From positions 1-37,098 of the IMG/VR virus record IMGVR_UViG_3300032516_000081: DNA of 37,098 nt. One strand, 5' to 3'. The DNA comes from a virus. A program made the position numbers and the translations under genes. The notes below the pieces were generated by a model that saw only the letters and a list, made by a program, of their open reading frames with translations, was not told the DNA's origin and did not search any database. Below, piece after piece: positions 6,523-14,198 of the stretch (positions are counted from its first letter, which is position 1; the number at the start of each line of letters is the position of its first letter).

Positions 6523-6899
6523 CGCGGATCCTCGACGTCCTCACGCAGTCGATCGAAGTCGTCCGCACGAGCTACTCGGCTCCGGATGCCGAGGGAGCCG
6601 ACTACGGGCAGGGGACGCAGAGCGAGGCGGTCGTCGGGACGTACCGGGCCCTGATACAACCGCGGAACGCCGGCGCTCGCGACCGCTCGACGTCGACGGG
6701 CGAGGGCGCGACGGTGGGCCGCTTCGTCGCCTTCGTCGAAGGCGCGGCGATCGGGCACGTCGACGCCGACGACGTGATCCGGAAGGCGGCCGTCGACCCG
6801 GGCGCGAGCCTCGCCGGCGACTATGAGATCGTCTTCATATCGAACGCGGCCGGATGGGACCATCATCTCGAGATCGACCTCCGCCGAGTGGAGGCGTAG
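6519..6899 (+). CDS. Head closure (head-tail joining) protein-like
   Basis: ATG 6519 overlaps the connector stop (ATGA). The 126-residue protein reads MTRILDVLTQSIEVVRTSY, then strands (VVGTYRALIQPRNAG, VGRFVAFVEGAAIGHVDADDVI) and ends DYEIVFISNAAGWDHHLEIDL. Size, beta content and place between the gp6-like connector and the gp10-like protein fit a head-closure protein. The family call is by context as well as fold impression. Confidence 0.65.
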   Translation: MTRILDVLTQSIEVVRTSYSAPDAEGADYGQGTQSEAVVGTYRALIQPRNAGARDRSTSTGEGATVGRFVAFVEGAAIGHVDADDVIRKAAVDPGASLAGDYEIVFISNAAGWDHHLEIDLRRVEA

Positions 6900-6901
6900 C
6901 C

Positions 6902-7339
6902 GTGGCCGGCAGGGTCCGCGTCGTGCCGAACGCACGAGGGATCGCCGAATTCCGGGAGCGTCTCTCGCGTGGTCTCCTCGCGGTCATGCAGGACGCCGAG
7001 CTCGAGGCGAAGCGGGAGACGCCCGTCCGGGGCGCGTACCGCTCCTTCGTGCCGGGCACCTCACCGATCGGCGGCACGCTGCGCGAGAGCGTGCACTCGG
7101 CCGTCTTCCTCGACGGGCGGCAGATCGCCTCGACGGCGAAGGGCGCGCTCCCTCCGGAAGAGGCTCCCATCGGAGGGAAGGTCGTCGGGTACGTCGGGAC
7201 GAATTGCGGGTACGGCGCGTATGTCGAGCTCGGCACCCGGCGGATGCAACCGCGCCCGTACCTCGGGCCCGGCCTCGACGCCGCGATGCGACGCGCGCCG
7301 GCGACCTTCACGCGGGCGATGGGGAGGGCGAAGCCGTGA
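6902..7339 (+). CDS. HK97 gp10-like tail completion protein
   Basis: I chose GTG 6902 just after the upstream TAG, because the longer frame from 6854 would overlap that gene by 46 bases. The protein has 145 residues. The family signature is the C-terminal YGAYVELGTRRMQPRPYLGP, where a residue pattern VE.GT....RP(Y/F)L is diagnostic of HK97 gp10-like proteins. The N-terminal half (FRERLSRGLLAVMQDAELEA then KRETPVRGAYR) is a helix plus the conserved PVrtG-like turn. It acts at the head-tail interface. Confidence 0.85.
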   Translation: MAGRVRVVPNARGIAEFRERLSRGLLAVMQDAELEAKRETPVRGAYRSFVPGTSPIGGTLRESVHSAVFLDGRQIASTAKGALPPEEAPIGGKVVGYVGTNCGYGAYVELGTRRMQPRPYLGPGLDAAMRRAPATFTRAMGRAKP

Positions 7340-7785
7340 CGGAGCTCGGGCAGATGGTCGATCCGACCGGGAAGATCGTCGTCGAGCTCCGCACCGATGC
7401 GCGGATCCTCGCGCTCGTCGGGACCGTCCCGGGCGACGCGACGAAGGTACAGGTCTTCGGCGGCGAGGCGCACAAGGATGCAGCCGGCGCCTACGTCATC
7501 GTCCGCCGGCTCGGCCCGATGGTCCGCGCGAAGCGTGCGCCATTCGGGCGCTTCCGGATCATCGTCGACGCCTACGGTCACACGCCGGCGGAGGCGGCGA
7601 AGCTGGCCGGCTACATCTCGGACGTGCTCGCGACGCGGGGCCCTAGAACCTCGGCCGCGGGTGTGGCACTCTATCTATCAGTCGAGGACGTCGGCCCGCA
7701 AGCGTCGCTCGATCCGGACACGGACGAACCCGTAGAGCGGACGATCTACAGCTACTCCGCGGCGCTCGCTCAGGCGGGCTCATAG
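7336..7785 (+). CDS. Tail terminator-like protein
   Basis: The start is GTG 7336 in a GTGA overlap with the gp10-like gene. The protein has 149 residues. An N-terminal helix (GKIVVELRTDARILALVG) is followed by alternating strands and helices (AYVIVRRLGPMVRAKRAPFG, FRIIVDAYGHTPAEAAKLAGYI) and ends PVERTIYSYSAALAQ. This alpha/beta order and the position between the gp10-like gene and tail tube gene match tail terminator proteins that cap the tube and set where it joins the head. Confidence 0.7.
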   Translation: MTELGQMVDPTGKIVVELRTDARILALVGTVPGDATKVQVFGGEAHKDAAGAYVIVRRLGPMVRAKRAPFGRFRIIVDAYGHTPAEAAKLAGYISDVLATRGPRTSAAGVALYLSVEDVGPQASLDPDTDEPVERTIYSYSAALAQAGS

Positions 7786-7830
7786 GGTCGCTCGGCTCGA
7801 AGGGTCGACGATCGAGAGGAGGAACGGTCA

Positions 7831-8856
7831 ATGCCTGTCACCGCGACGACGGCACAGGAGATCTTCATTGGCGCCGGCGACGTCTACGTCGACGACGTCG
7901 CGGTCGGAGCGACGATGGAGGACAACGTCTTCCGCGTCGTGCAGGAGAAGGGGACGCCGGACCTCAACGGAGTGCCGGGCCCGCTCCTCGGTCTCGACTA
8001 CATCTCGAGCGAGACGGCGGAGCTCGAGGTCACGATCCCGGAGCTCGGGACGGACAAGCTCGCGTACGCGGTCCCGGGCGCGACCGCGCTCGCACAGGAT
8101 GGGATCGGCGTCGTCCTCGGCGGCGGCGGCTCGGGCACGCTCGCGGCCGACTCCGCGATCGGCGCGACGAATATCAGGGTCTCGAGCGTGACGAATATCA
8201 CCTCGGGCGACATTCTCCAGATCGGCGCGGCCGGAGCTCGCGAATTCCGCGAGGTCGTCACCGTCGGCACGATCGGCGCCGGTGGCACGGGTATCGACCT
8301 CGAGGGCGCGCTCAGCAAGGCGCACACGACGGGCGACGCCTACGTCGAGATCGTCTCGACGACGCTCGCGCTCGACGCTCCGGCCGGCTCGACGAACCTC
8401 AAGGTCGCAGCCGTGACCGGGCTCGTCATCGGCGATTACGTGCGCTTCGGCTACCCGGGAGAGCAGGAGGTCCGCAAGCTCACCTTCGTTGGGACGACGG
8501 GCCCGGCCGGCACCGGGATCTCCTTCGCGGTTCCGACGGCGCTCGCGCACCGCTCCGGCGACTTCCTCCTCGAGCAGACGAACGAAGGTTCGACGACGAT
8601 CACCTCCGGCACCGGCACCGCGCGGCGGATCCCGTCCGCGGCGTACCACAAGTGGCAGCTCCGGGTGCCGGGTCTCGACGGGCGCGAGGTCCGCTTCACG
8701 CTCACGAAGGCGATCATGACGGAGAACGCCGAATTTACGGCGACCGACGACCCGGAGGCACCGCTCGCTCCGCGCCTCACGCTACAGGCGCGGTGGGATC
8801 CGGCGGCTCCGACGACCTCACCGTGGGCGATCGAGCGCATCGGCCCGACGGCGTAG
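7831..8856 (+). CDS. Major tail (tube) protein with a duplicated inserted beta domain
   Basis: The start is ATG 7831 with GAGGAGGAAC upstream. The protein has 341 residues. The ends look like a tail tube protein: an opening IFIGAGDVYVDDVAVGATM and TAELEVTIPELG, and a close HKWQLRVPGLDGREVRFTL with LTLQARWDP. Between about residues 105 and 255 are two tandem copies of a roughly 70-residue module (GATNIRVSSVTNITSGDILQI and GSTNLKVAAVTGLVIGDYVRF, each followed by an EV/VGT...GTGI strand region). These probably project from the tube surface. Position before the chaperones and tape measure supports the call. Confidence 0.75.
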   Translation: MPVTATTAQEIFIGAGDVYVDDVAVGATMEDNVFRVVQEKGTPDLNGVPGPLLGLDYISSETAELEVTIPELGTDKLAYAVPGATALAQDGIGVVLGGGGSGTLAADSAIGATNIRVSSVTNITSGDILQIGAAGAREFREVVTVGTIGAGGTGIDLEGALSKAHTTGDAYVEIVSTTLALDAPAGSTNLKVAAVTGLVIGDYVRFGYPGEQEVRKLTFVGTTGPAGTGISFAVPTALAHRSGDFLLEQTNEGSTTITSGTGTARRIPSAAYHKWQLRVPGLDGREVRFTLTKAIMTENAEFTATDDPEAPLAPRLTLQARWDPAAPTTSPWAIERIGPTA

Positions 8857-8862
8857 CGGAAG

Positions 8863-9345
8863 ATGGCGCGATCGGAAGAGGACGTCCTCGGGGCGATCCT
8901 TCACGTGACCGTGGGCGGCCGGGAGCGCGAGCTCCCGGTCCGTACCATCGCGTCGGCGCGTGCATGGAAGGCGGAGCTCGTGAAGGTACTCGCCGGCCGG
9001 ATCGGCGAGATGCGCTTCGACTCGATCGAGGACACGGGAGCGATCGCCTCGGCGGTCGGCGACCAGATGCTCGATCTCGTCGTCGCGTATGACGAGAGCG
9101 CGGCGCTCGGCGGGCGGGAGTACCTCGAGGCGAAGGCAACCGACGCCGAGATCTATCTCGCCTTCCGGTCGATCCTCGAGGTGAGCTTCCCTTTCGTCCG
9201 AGACCTCCCGGCGGTAGTGGCCGTGCTACAGGCACTCGCCGCTTCCGCTCCGTCTCTCGCGCCGAGACCTACCTCGTCCTCATTCGGGATTGGGGCCTCG
9301 GCGGACCCGGACGACTCGAGCGGGAGCTCACCGAAGAGCAGCTAG
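8863..9345 (+). CDS. Tail assembly chaperone, short (G-like) form
   Basis: The start is ATG 8863, 6 bases after the tube gene. The protein has 160 residues. The body (LHVTVGGRERELPVRTIASA, WKAELVKVLAGRIGEM, LDLVVAYDESAALGGREYLE, ATDAEIYLAFRSILEVSFPF) has the makeup of a siphophage tail chaperone located before the tape measure. The last 33 residues are low-complexity Ser/Pro/Ala, as if translated past the natural frame switch. The better protein sequence continues in the -1 frame. The chaperone would guide tube subunits onto the tape measure. Confidence 0.75.
   Translation: MARSEEDVLGAILHVTVGGRERELPVRTIASARAWKAELVKVLAGRIGEMRFDSIEDTGAIASAVGDQMLDLVVAYDESAALGGREYLEAKATDAEIYLAFRSILEVSFPFVRDLPAVVAVLQALAASAPSLAPRPTSSSFGIGASADPDDSSGSSPKSS
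9189..9195 (+). promoter_or_regulatory. Candidate -1 programmed frameshift heptamer CCCTTTC
   Basis: The string C CCT TTC lies in exactly the reading phase needed for tandem slippage: CCT can re-pair on CCC and TTC on TTT. A -1 shift here fuses the G-like chaperone (8863-9195) to the open frame 9195-9599, giving about 245 residues. Other slip positions down to about 9297 are possible but I saw no equally good heptamer. Confidence 0.5.
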
Positions 9346-9599
9346 AGCTCTTGTGGAGGACGGCCGGCGACGACGAGATCCGGCGCACGAAGCGCAGAAT
9401 GCGGGAGGCGTACGTGACGGCGAGGGATGCCTTCGGGATCGTCTTCGCGAGCGCGTACGCACGCAAGGGCACGCGCCCGCGGGTGCCGAAGCTTTGGTAT
9501 CTCGAGGATGACGAAGCGGCTCCGAAGGGCCTCACGGGTGCCGCTCTCGAGACGGCCGTCAATCGCCTAGCGATCATCTTCCCGGACCGGGTGCACTAG
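9195..9599 (+). CDS. Tail assembly chaperone T-like extension (made by -1 frameshift from 8863)
   Basis: This frame lacks a good ATG or GTG start; the first near-cognate start in the convincing region is TTG 9351, which would cut off the conserved part. From about 9243 it reads FRSVSRAETYLVLIRDWGLG, then LERELTEEQLELLWRTAGDD, then REAYVTARDAFGIVFASAYA. An R/DWG...LTEE pattern like this is common in the second chaperone between G and the tape measure. The overlap and relative frame (-1) follow the lambda G/GT layout. Residues coded by 9195-9242 are Pro/Gly/Arg-rich and would be a linker. Confidence 0.65.
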   Translation, partial: RPRPPGGSGRATGTRRFRSVSRAETYLVLIRDWGLGGPGRLERELTEEQLELLWRTAGDDEIRRTKRRMREAYVTARDAFGIVFASAYARKGTRPRVPKLWYLEDDEAAPKGLTGAALETAVNRLAIIFPDRVH

Positions 9600-9603
9600 T
9601 GCC

Positions 9604-12141
9604 ATGACACAGGTAGCCGACGCTTACGTACGGCTCGTCGTCGACGAGGCGCAACTCAATAAGGATCTGGCCTCGGCCTCCGGCAAGGCGGGCACGGCCG
9701 CGGCCGCCGGCGGGGCGACCGTCGGCTCCCGCTTCGGCTCGGCCTTCTCGAAGGCGTCGACCGGCGCCGGCGCGGCGGCGGGGACGTTCCTCGTCGCGGG
9801 GATCGAACAGGCGACCGCCTTCGAGGATCAGCTTCGGACGATCAATACGGTAGCCGGGCTCTCCGACGACGTCCTCGGGAAGATGGGCGACGACATTCAG
9901 GCGCTCTCCCGGGAGACCGGGAAGACGACCGAAGATCTCGCCGCGGGAATGTACGATCTCGTCTCCGCCGGCGTGCCCGCGGGCGAGGCGATCGGCGTCC
10001 TCCGGGACTCGGCGAAGCTCGCCGTAGGGGCGCTCGGGACGACCGGCGAGACCGTCGACCTCGTGACGTCCGTCATGAACGCCTACGGGATGGAGGCGAA
10101 GGACTCCGCGAAGATCACGGACGTCTTCGCGAAGGCAGTCATGGACGGCAAGGTGACGGCCGCCGAGCTCGGGACGTCGATCGCCCGGGTCGCTCCGATC
10201 GCCGCACAAGCCGGTATCAGCATGGAGGAGCTCTCGGCCGGCTACGCGCTCCTCACCGCGAAGGGCGTCCCGGCGGCCGAGGCGTCTACACAGATGCGGA
10301 GCGCGATCTCGGCGCTCCTCACGCCGAACGCGAAGCTCCTCGCGATACAGGAGAAGACGGGGATCCAATTCGCGAAGCTCGCGAAGGAGAAGGGCCTCTC
10401 CGTCGCGCTCGAGGAGCTCCGGAAGAGCGTCGGCGGATCCGACGAGGCATTCGCGGCCGCGCTCGGCTCGATCGAGGCGTACGGCTTCGCCGTCAACGTG
10501 ACCGGCGAGAACGCCGACGCGATGGCGCTACAGATCGAGGAGTCGGGCAATTCGGCCGGCCTCGCGGCCGCGCAGTACGCCGAGAAGTCGAAGAGCGTCG
10601 CGGAACAGGGGAAGCGGCTCGTCGCGACCTTCGCGACCTTCGCGCAGGACGTCGGCGGGCCCTTCGTGGGCGGGCTCGGGCAAGCCGTCTTCGCGCTCAA
10701 TCAGCTAGGGCAAGCCTTCGGGATCCCGCTCCCGGCCGCGAAGATCCTCGGCGGCGTCATGGGCGGCTTCGGAGGGAAGCTCATCGGGAAGCTCGGCCCG
10801 CGCTTCACGACGGCGATCGCCGGGGCGACGGCGAGCGGCCTCGAGGAAGGCATGGCGCAGGGGATCGGCGCCGTCGGGAAGAGCTCGAAGATCGGCGGGG
10901 CGATGGGGAAGCTCGGCTCCTTCATGGGGTCGAAGCTCGGGAAGGGCCTCTCGGTAGCCTTCGCCGCGATCGCGATCGTCGAGGTCGTGAACACGTACAA
11001 CGAAGTGAAGGCGGGCCTCGACTCGCAATCCGAGGAGATCTCGGCCGGGATCGCGGCACAGATCAAGGGCGGAACGGACGCGCAGATCGCCGCGTCGAAG
11101 TCGGCCGTCACACAGGGCCTCGCCGACCTCAACGGCGTTTGGGACGCGGGCCTCTTCACGAATGACACGCGCGCGAAGCTCGAGGCGGACCTCGCGGCGC
11201 TCGAGGCGGAGACGGCTCGGCGCGCGACCGCGGCGGGCCCGGCTACCGGCGCGGCGCTCGCGGCAGGAGCTCCGGCCGTGGCGGCGGGCGCGGCCGCGAT
11301 GGCGGAGCCGATCCCGGCGGAGACGGCGGCGGCAAGCGAGGCGGCGGCGGCGGTAGCCGCGAAGACGCCGGGCGAGATCGCGGCCGCAATCAACGAACGC
11401 CGCGACTCGGCGAAGTCGGCGATGGTGGCGCTCCGCGAGGCTCTCCTCGCGCCGATGACGCCGGCGAAGGAGCGAGCTCGCCTCATCGGCTACCTCACCT
11501 CCTCGGCTCTCGCCGAGGGCCTCCGATCGAAGGATCCCGCGATCCGGGCACAGGCGGCACAGACGAAGGCGGATTGGGAGGCGGCGCTCGCGCAGCTTCC
11601 CGTCGGCGCGAAGGGTCTCGGGGCGAACACGGCCGCGGCGCTCGCCGAGGGTCTCCGCTCGAAGGATCCGGTCGTCCGTGAGAACGCGCGGCAAGTGAAG
11701 GCGATCGTCGAGGCGCAGATCGCGGCGGCGAAGGCGAAGGCGGCCGGCGCGACGGCGGCCGCCGATTACGCGGCCGGGATCCGCTCGGGGACCGGGGCGG
11801 TCGGCACCGCGGCGACCGCGCTCGCGACGACGGTCGCGACGAAGATCCTCGCCGGCGTCAATGCGGCCGGTCAACGGGCGGCGAACGCGGCGCCCGGGCG
11901 TGCCTTCGGCGGGCCCGTACAGGCGGGCGTCGCGCGCCCGGTCGGAGAGCGCGGATGGGAGCTCTTCGTCCCGGAGGTCGACGGGCGCGTCCTCTCGCAC
12001 GCCGACTCTATGGCCGTCGCGTCCGGCGGCGGGGCCGGCGGAGGGACGACGGTCAACGTCTACAATCCGACGCCCGAGCCGGCGTCGACCTCCGTCGAGC
12101 GTGAGCTCCGGAAGCTCGCCTACATGGGAGTCGTGGCATGA
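9604..12141 (+). CDS. Tail tape measure protein
   Basis: The start is ATG 9604, 4 bases after the chaperone frame. The protein has 845 residues and sets tail length. Residues about 60-260 match the TP901-like tape measure core (FEDQLRTINTVAGLSDDVLG, SRETGKTTEDLAAGMYDLVSAG, GKVTAAELGTSIARVAPIAAQ). Hydrophobic Gly/Ala segments at about 360-400 and 450-465 could be membrane-active. A very Ala-rich stretch (about 535-600) is followed by two copies of LAEGLRSKDP spaced about 45 residues apart. It ends with a gp15-like GWELFVPEVDGRVLSHADSM motif often seen at tape measure C-termini. At 845 residues the predicted tail is about 125 nm (0.15 nm per residue, inference). Confidence 0.92.
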   Translation: MTQVADAYVRLVVDEAQLNKDLASASGKAGTAAAAGGATVGSRFGSAFSKASTGAGAAAGTFLVAGIEQATAFEDQLRTINTVAGLSDDVLGKMGDDIQALSRETGKTTEDLAAGMYDLVSAGVPAGEAIGVLRDSAKLAVGALGTTGETVDLVTSVMNAYGMEAKDSAKITDVFAKAVMDGKVTAAELGTSIARVAPIAAQAGISMEELSAGYALLTAKGVPAAEASTQMRSAISALLTPNAKLLAIQEKTGIQFAKLAKEKGLSVALEELRKSVGGSDEAFAAALGSIEAYGFAVNVTGENADAMALQIEESGNSAGLAAAQYAEKSKSVAEQGKRLVATFATFAQDVGGPFVGGLGQAVFALNQLGQAFGIPLPAAKILGGVMGGFGGKLIGKLGPRFTTAIAGATASGLEEGMAQGIGAVGKSSKIGGAMGKLGSFMGSKLGKGLSVAFAAIAIVEVVNTYNEVKAGLDSQSEEISAGIAAQIKGGTDAQIAASKSAVTQGLADLNGVWDAGLFTNDTRAKLEADLAALEAETARRATAAGPATGAALAAGAPAVAAGAAAMAEPIPAETAAASEAAAAVAAKTPGEIAAAINERRDSAKSAMVALREALLAPMTPAKERARLIGYLTSSALAEGLRSKDPAIRAQAAQTKADWEAALAQLPVGAKGLGANTAAALAEGLRSKDPVVRENARQVKAIVEAQIAAAKAKAAGATAAADYAAGIRSGTGAVGTAATALATTVATKILAGVNAAGQRAANAAPGRAFGGPVQAGVARPVGERGWELFVPEVDGRVLSHADSMAVASGGGAGGGTTVNVYNPTPEPASTSVERELRKLAYMGVVA

Positions 12142-12962
12142 CGACGCTCGCGATCCGGCCGGATCGGTGGACGTTCCGCGGGACGGACCTCTCGAGCTAC
12201 ACCGTGCTCGTCGCGAAGGTCGACGGGGCCGAGGATCTTCCCGTGCTCCGCGGCTCGAACATTCCCGTCCCGAACCTTCCCGGGCAGATGTACGCGCCGA
12301 AGCTCCCGGACACGAAGCGGCTCGCGCTCGCGCTCCACGTCACGAACATGGACGCGAGCGGCGGCCTCACCTCGCCTACGCAGCTTCGACAGGCACAGGC
12401 GAACCTCGAGACGCTCCGCAAGCTCTTCGCGATCCCGGGCCGCGGAGCTCTCGTGCACGTGCTCCCGGACGGGAGCTCGAGGACGGCACAGGCGGAGGCG
12501 GTCCGCTTCCAATCCGTCGACCCGGAGTACGGCCGGCACGCCTTCGGGGCGATCGTCGACTTCGAGCTCGCCGACCCGTACTTCTATGGCGCGGACGTCG
12601 TCGTCGGGCCGACCGCGATCGCCGCGTCTCCGACCGATCAGGCGATCACGCACCCGGGAGAGCAGCGCACGAACCGGATCCTCCTCGACTTCGTCGGGCC
12701 GATCTCGAACCCGCGCGTCACACAGACGACGACCGGGATCTACGTCGAGTGCCTCGTGACCGTCGCCTCGGCGAAGCATCTCCTGATCGACTGTGCGCTC
12801 TTCACGGCGACGAATGATGGAGTGAACGCGATCGGTTCGATCCGGCACTCCGGGGACTTCCGATGGATGATCCTCGAGCCCGGGGCGCAGACGCTCCGCG
12901 TCACGTCGACGGCTCCCGGCGGCACGCTCACGACGACGGCGGGCGCGCCGTATCACGCCTAG
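12138..12962 (+). CDS. Distal tail (Dit-like) protein
   Basis: ATG 12138 overlaps the tape measure stop (ATGA). The 274-residue protein begins RPDRWTFRGTDLSSYTVLVAKVDGAEDLPVLRGSNIPVPNLPGQMY in outline: the short N-terminal strands and an R-G-x-N/D-I-x-V-P segment are typical of Dit and related baseplate-hub proteins. The middle (QANLETLRKLFAIPGRGALV, then FGAIVDFELADPYFYG) is the family's helix plus ADPyf strand. The C-terminal half is a beta sandwich (TTTGIYVECLVTVASAKHLL, FRWMILEPGAQTLRV). It connects the tube to the tail-tip proteins downstream. Confidence 0.8.
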   Translation: MTTLAIRPDRWTFRGTDLSSYTVLVAKVDGAEDLPVLRGSNIPVPNLPGQMYAPKLPDTKRLALALHVTNMDASGGLTSPTQLRQAQANLETLRKLFAIPGRGALVHVLPDGSSRTAQAEAVRFQSVDPEYGRHAFGAIVDFELADPYFYGADVVVGPTAIAASPTDQAITHPGEQRTNRILLDFVGPISNPRVTQTTTGIYVECLVTVASAKHLLIDCALFTATNDGVNAIGSIRHSGDFRWMILEPGAQTLRVTSTAPGGTLTTTAGAPYHA

Positions 12963-12974
12963 AGGAGCTCGACG

Positions 12975-13868
12975 ATGGCCTACACCGCACTCCCGGATCG
13001 CCGGATCCCGTATGACAACGATGGGACGGTCCTCGGCTACAGCGTGCCTACGTGGGGCGCTACGGAGGCGTCGGAGATCGCGAACGGCGTCGTCCTGTGG
13101 ATGACCGGCGCCGACATGATCGAATGGAATGATCCCGACTACGTCGGCCTTTCGTCCGCCAACATGAGTCTCGACGGAGGCGTCGGGCGGAACGCACAGG
13201 CAATCTGGCTCTTCATGCCCGAGCAGCGCGAAGTCACCGCGGCCTATGCCGGGCTCAACGTGGTCACGGCCGCCGACGGATCGAACCTCGGGCTCTTCTA
13301 TGGCTCCAATGACACGACGAACGGCGTAGACGGCACGTGGGAGGCCGCGTCGTGGTCGTCGGGCGTCGGGTCGGGTGCGAAGTCTCTCGACGGATGGAGG
13401 CGGGGGATCAAGCCTCTTTCTTTCACGGGCGGCAAGAAGGCGATCCGGTTCACGCAACATCTCGACGTGTCGGCGTCGATCACCACTCTCCACGTCTACG
13501 GAGAGAAGCAAGCCGGACAGACTCCCGACGACGTGATCTTCATCAATCACGATGACACGCCGGGCGTCGAATTCACCGCGCCCGAGGACTTCGGGGATCA
13601 GCCGCTCGGGACGACGGTCGTCCGGCAATTCCGGCTCAAGAACGTGTCGGGCACGAAGACGGCGAACACGATCAACGTCCAATGCAACGACTCCGACTTC
13701 GCGATCTCGGAGAACGGCTCGACGTGGGTCGTCACGATCAATATCACAAGCCTGTCGGCGGGCGCCGAGAGCGCGACGCTGTACGTCCGATGCACGACGC
13801 CGGCCGTCGGCGCGCTCCTCGGCCCGCGCTTCGCCCGGATCGTCGTCACCGTCGCAAGCTACACGTAG
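12975..13868 (+). CDS. Tail tip-associated protein with Ig-like C-terminal domain
   Basis: The start is ATG 12975; the stop-to-start spacer TAGAGGAGCTCGACGATG is nearly copied before the next gene (13868-13883). The protein has 297 residues. The N-terminal two thirds are beta-rich (VPTWGATEASEIANGVVLWM, AIWLFMPEQREVTAAYAGLN, LGLFYGSNDTTNGVDGTWEA). The C-terminal about 100 residues (VEFTAPEDFGDQPLGTTVVR, FRLKNVSGTKTANTINV) look like an Ig-like sandwich of the abnormal-spindle/choice-of-anchor kind. No enzyme motif is seen. Probably a structural or adhesion component of the tail tip. Confidence 0.7.
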   Translation: MAYTALPDRRIPYDNDGTVLGYSVPTWGATEASEIANGVVLWMTGADMIEWNDPDYVGLSSANMSLDGGVGRNAQAIWLFMPEQREVTAAYAGLNVVTAADGSNLGLFYGSNDTTNGVDGTWEAASWSSGVGSGAKSLDGWRRGIKPLSFTGGKKAIRFTQHLDVSASITTLHVYGEKQAGQTPDDVIFINHDDTPGVEFTAPEDFGDQPLGTTVVRQFRLKNVSGTKTANTINVQCNDSDFAISENGSTWVVTINITSLSAGAESATLYVRCTTPAVGALLGPRFARIVVTVASYT

Positions 13869-13880
13869 AGGAGCTCGAGG

Positions 13881-14195
13881 ATGGCACTCGCAACAGGGGC
13901 CGCGGTCTCCGCGAATACGGTGACGTGGACGACGATCGCAACCGTCACCGGCGACGGTACGAAACAGGTCATCGGGTGCGCGGCGTCGTGCGACGGAGAC
14001 GTCGCGCTCGCGTTCGAGGTCCGGATGCAGATCAACGGATCGAACGTCATCGCTCCGTTCCGAGTGCCGGCCGCACAGGCGGGCGTCGTCTATGACTCGC
14101 CGACGACGATCCCGAACGGGCAAGCGTGCATCGTACAGGTGCTCCACGCGAAGGGATCCGCGACGACCTTCTCCGCGACGCTCTTCGGGAGCTAG
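13881..14195 (+). CDS. 104-residue beta-rich tail protein
   Basis: ATG 13881 has AGGAG upstream. The protein is all strands and turns (TVTWTTIATVTGDGTKQVIG, DVALAFEVRMQINGSNVIAP, ACIVQVLHAKGSATTFSATL), consistent with a single beta sandwich. Two cysteines close together (GCAASC) could form a disulfide in the assembled virion. It is unrecognised at family level, and its place among tail-tip genes suggests a small fibre or decoration subunit. Confidence 0.65.
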   Translation: MALATGAAVSANTVTWTTIATVTGDGTKQVIGCAASCDGDVALAFEVRMQINGSNVIAPFRVPAAQAGVVYDSPTTIPNGQACIVQVLHAKGSATTFSATLFGS

Positions 14196-14198
14196 GTC

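Noticed and set aside
12120-14147. Minus-strand open frame of 675 residues
   Set aside because: It is Arg/Asp-rich low-quality sequence complementary to well-supported tail genes; GC-rich DNA with CTC/GAG codons gives long antisense frames.
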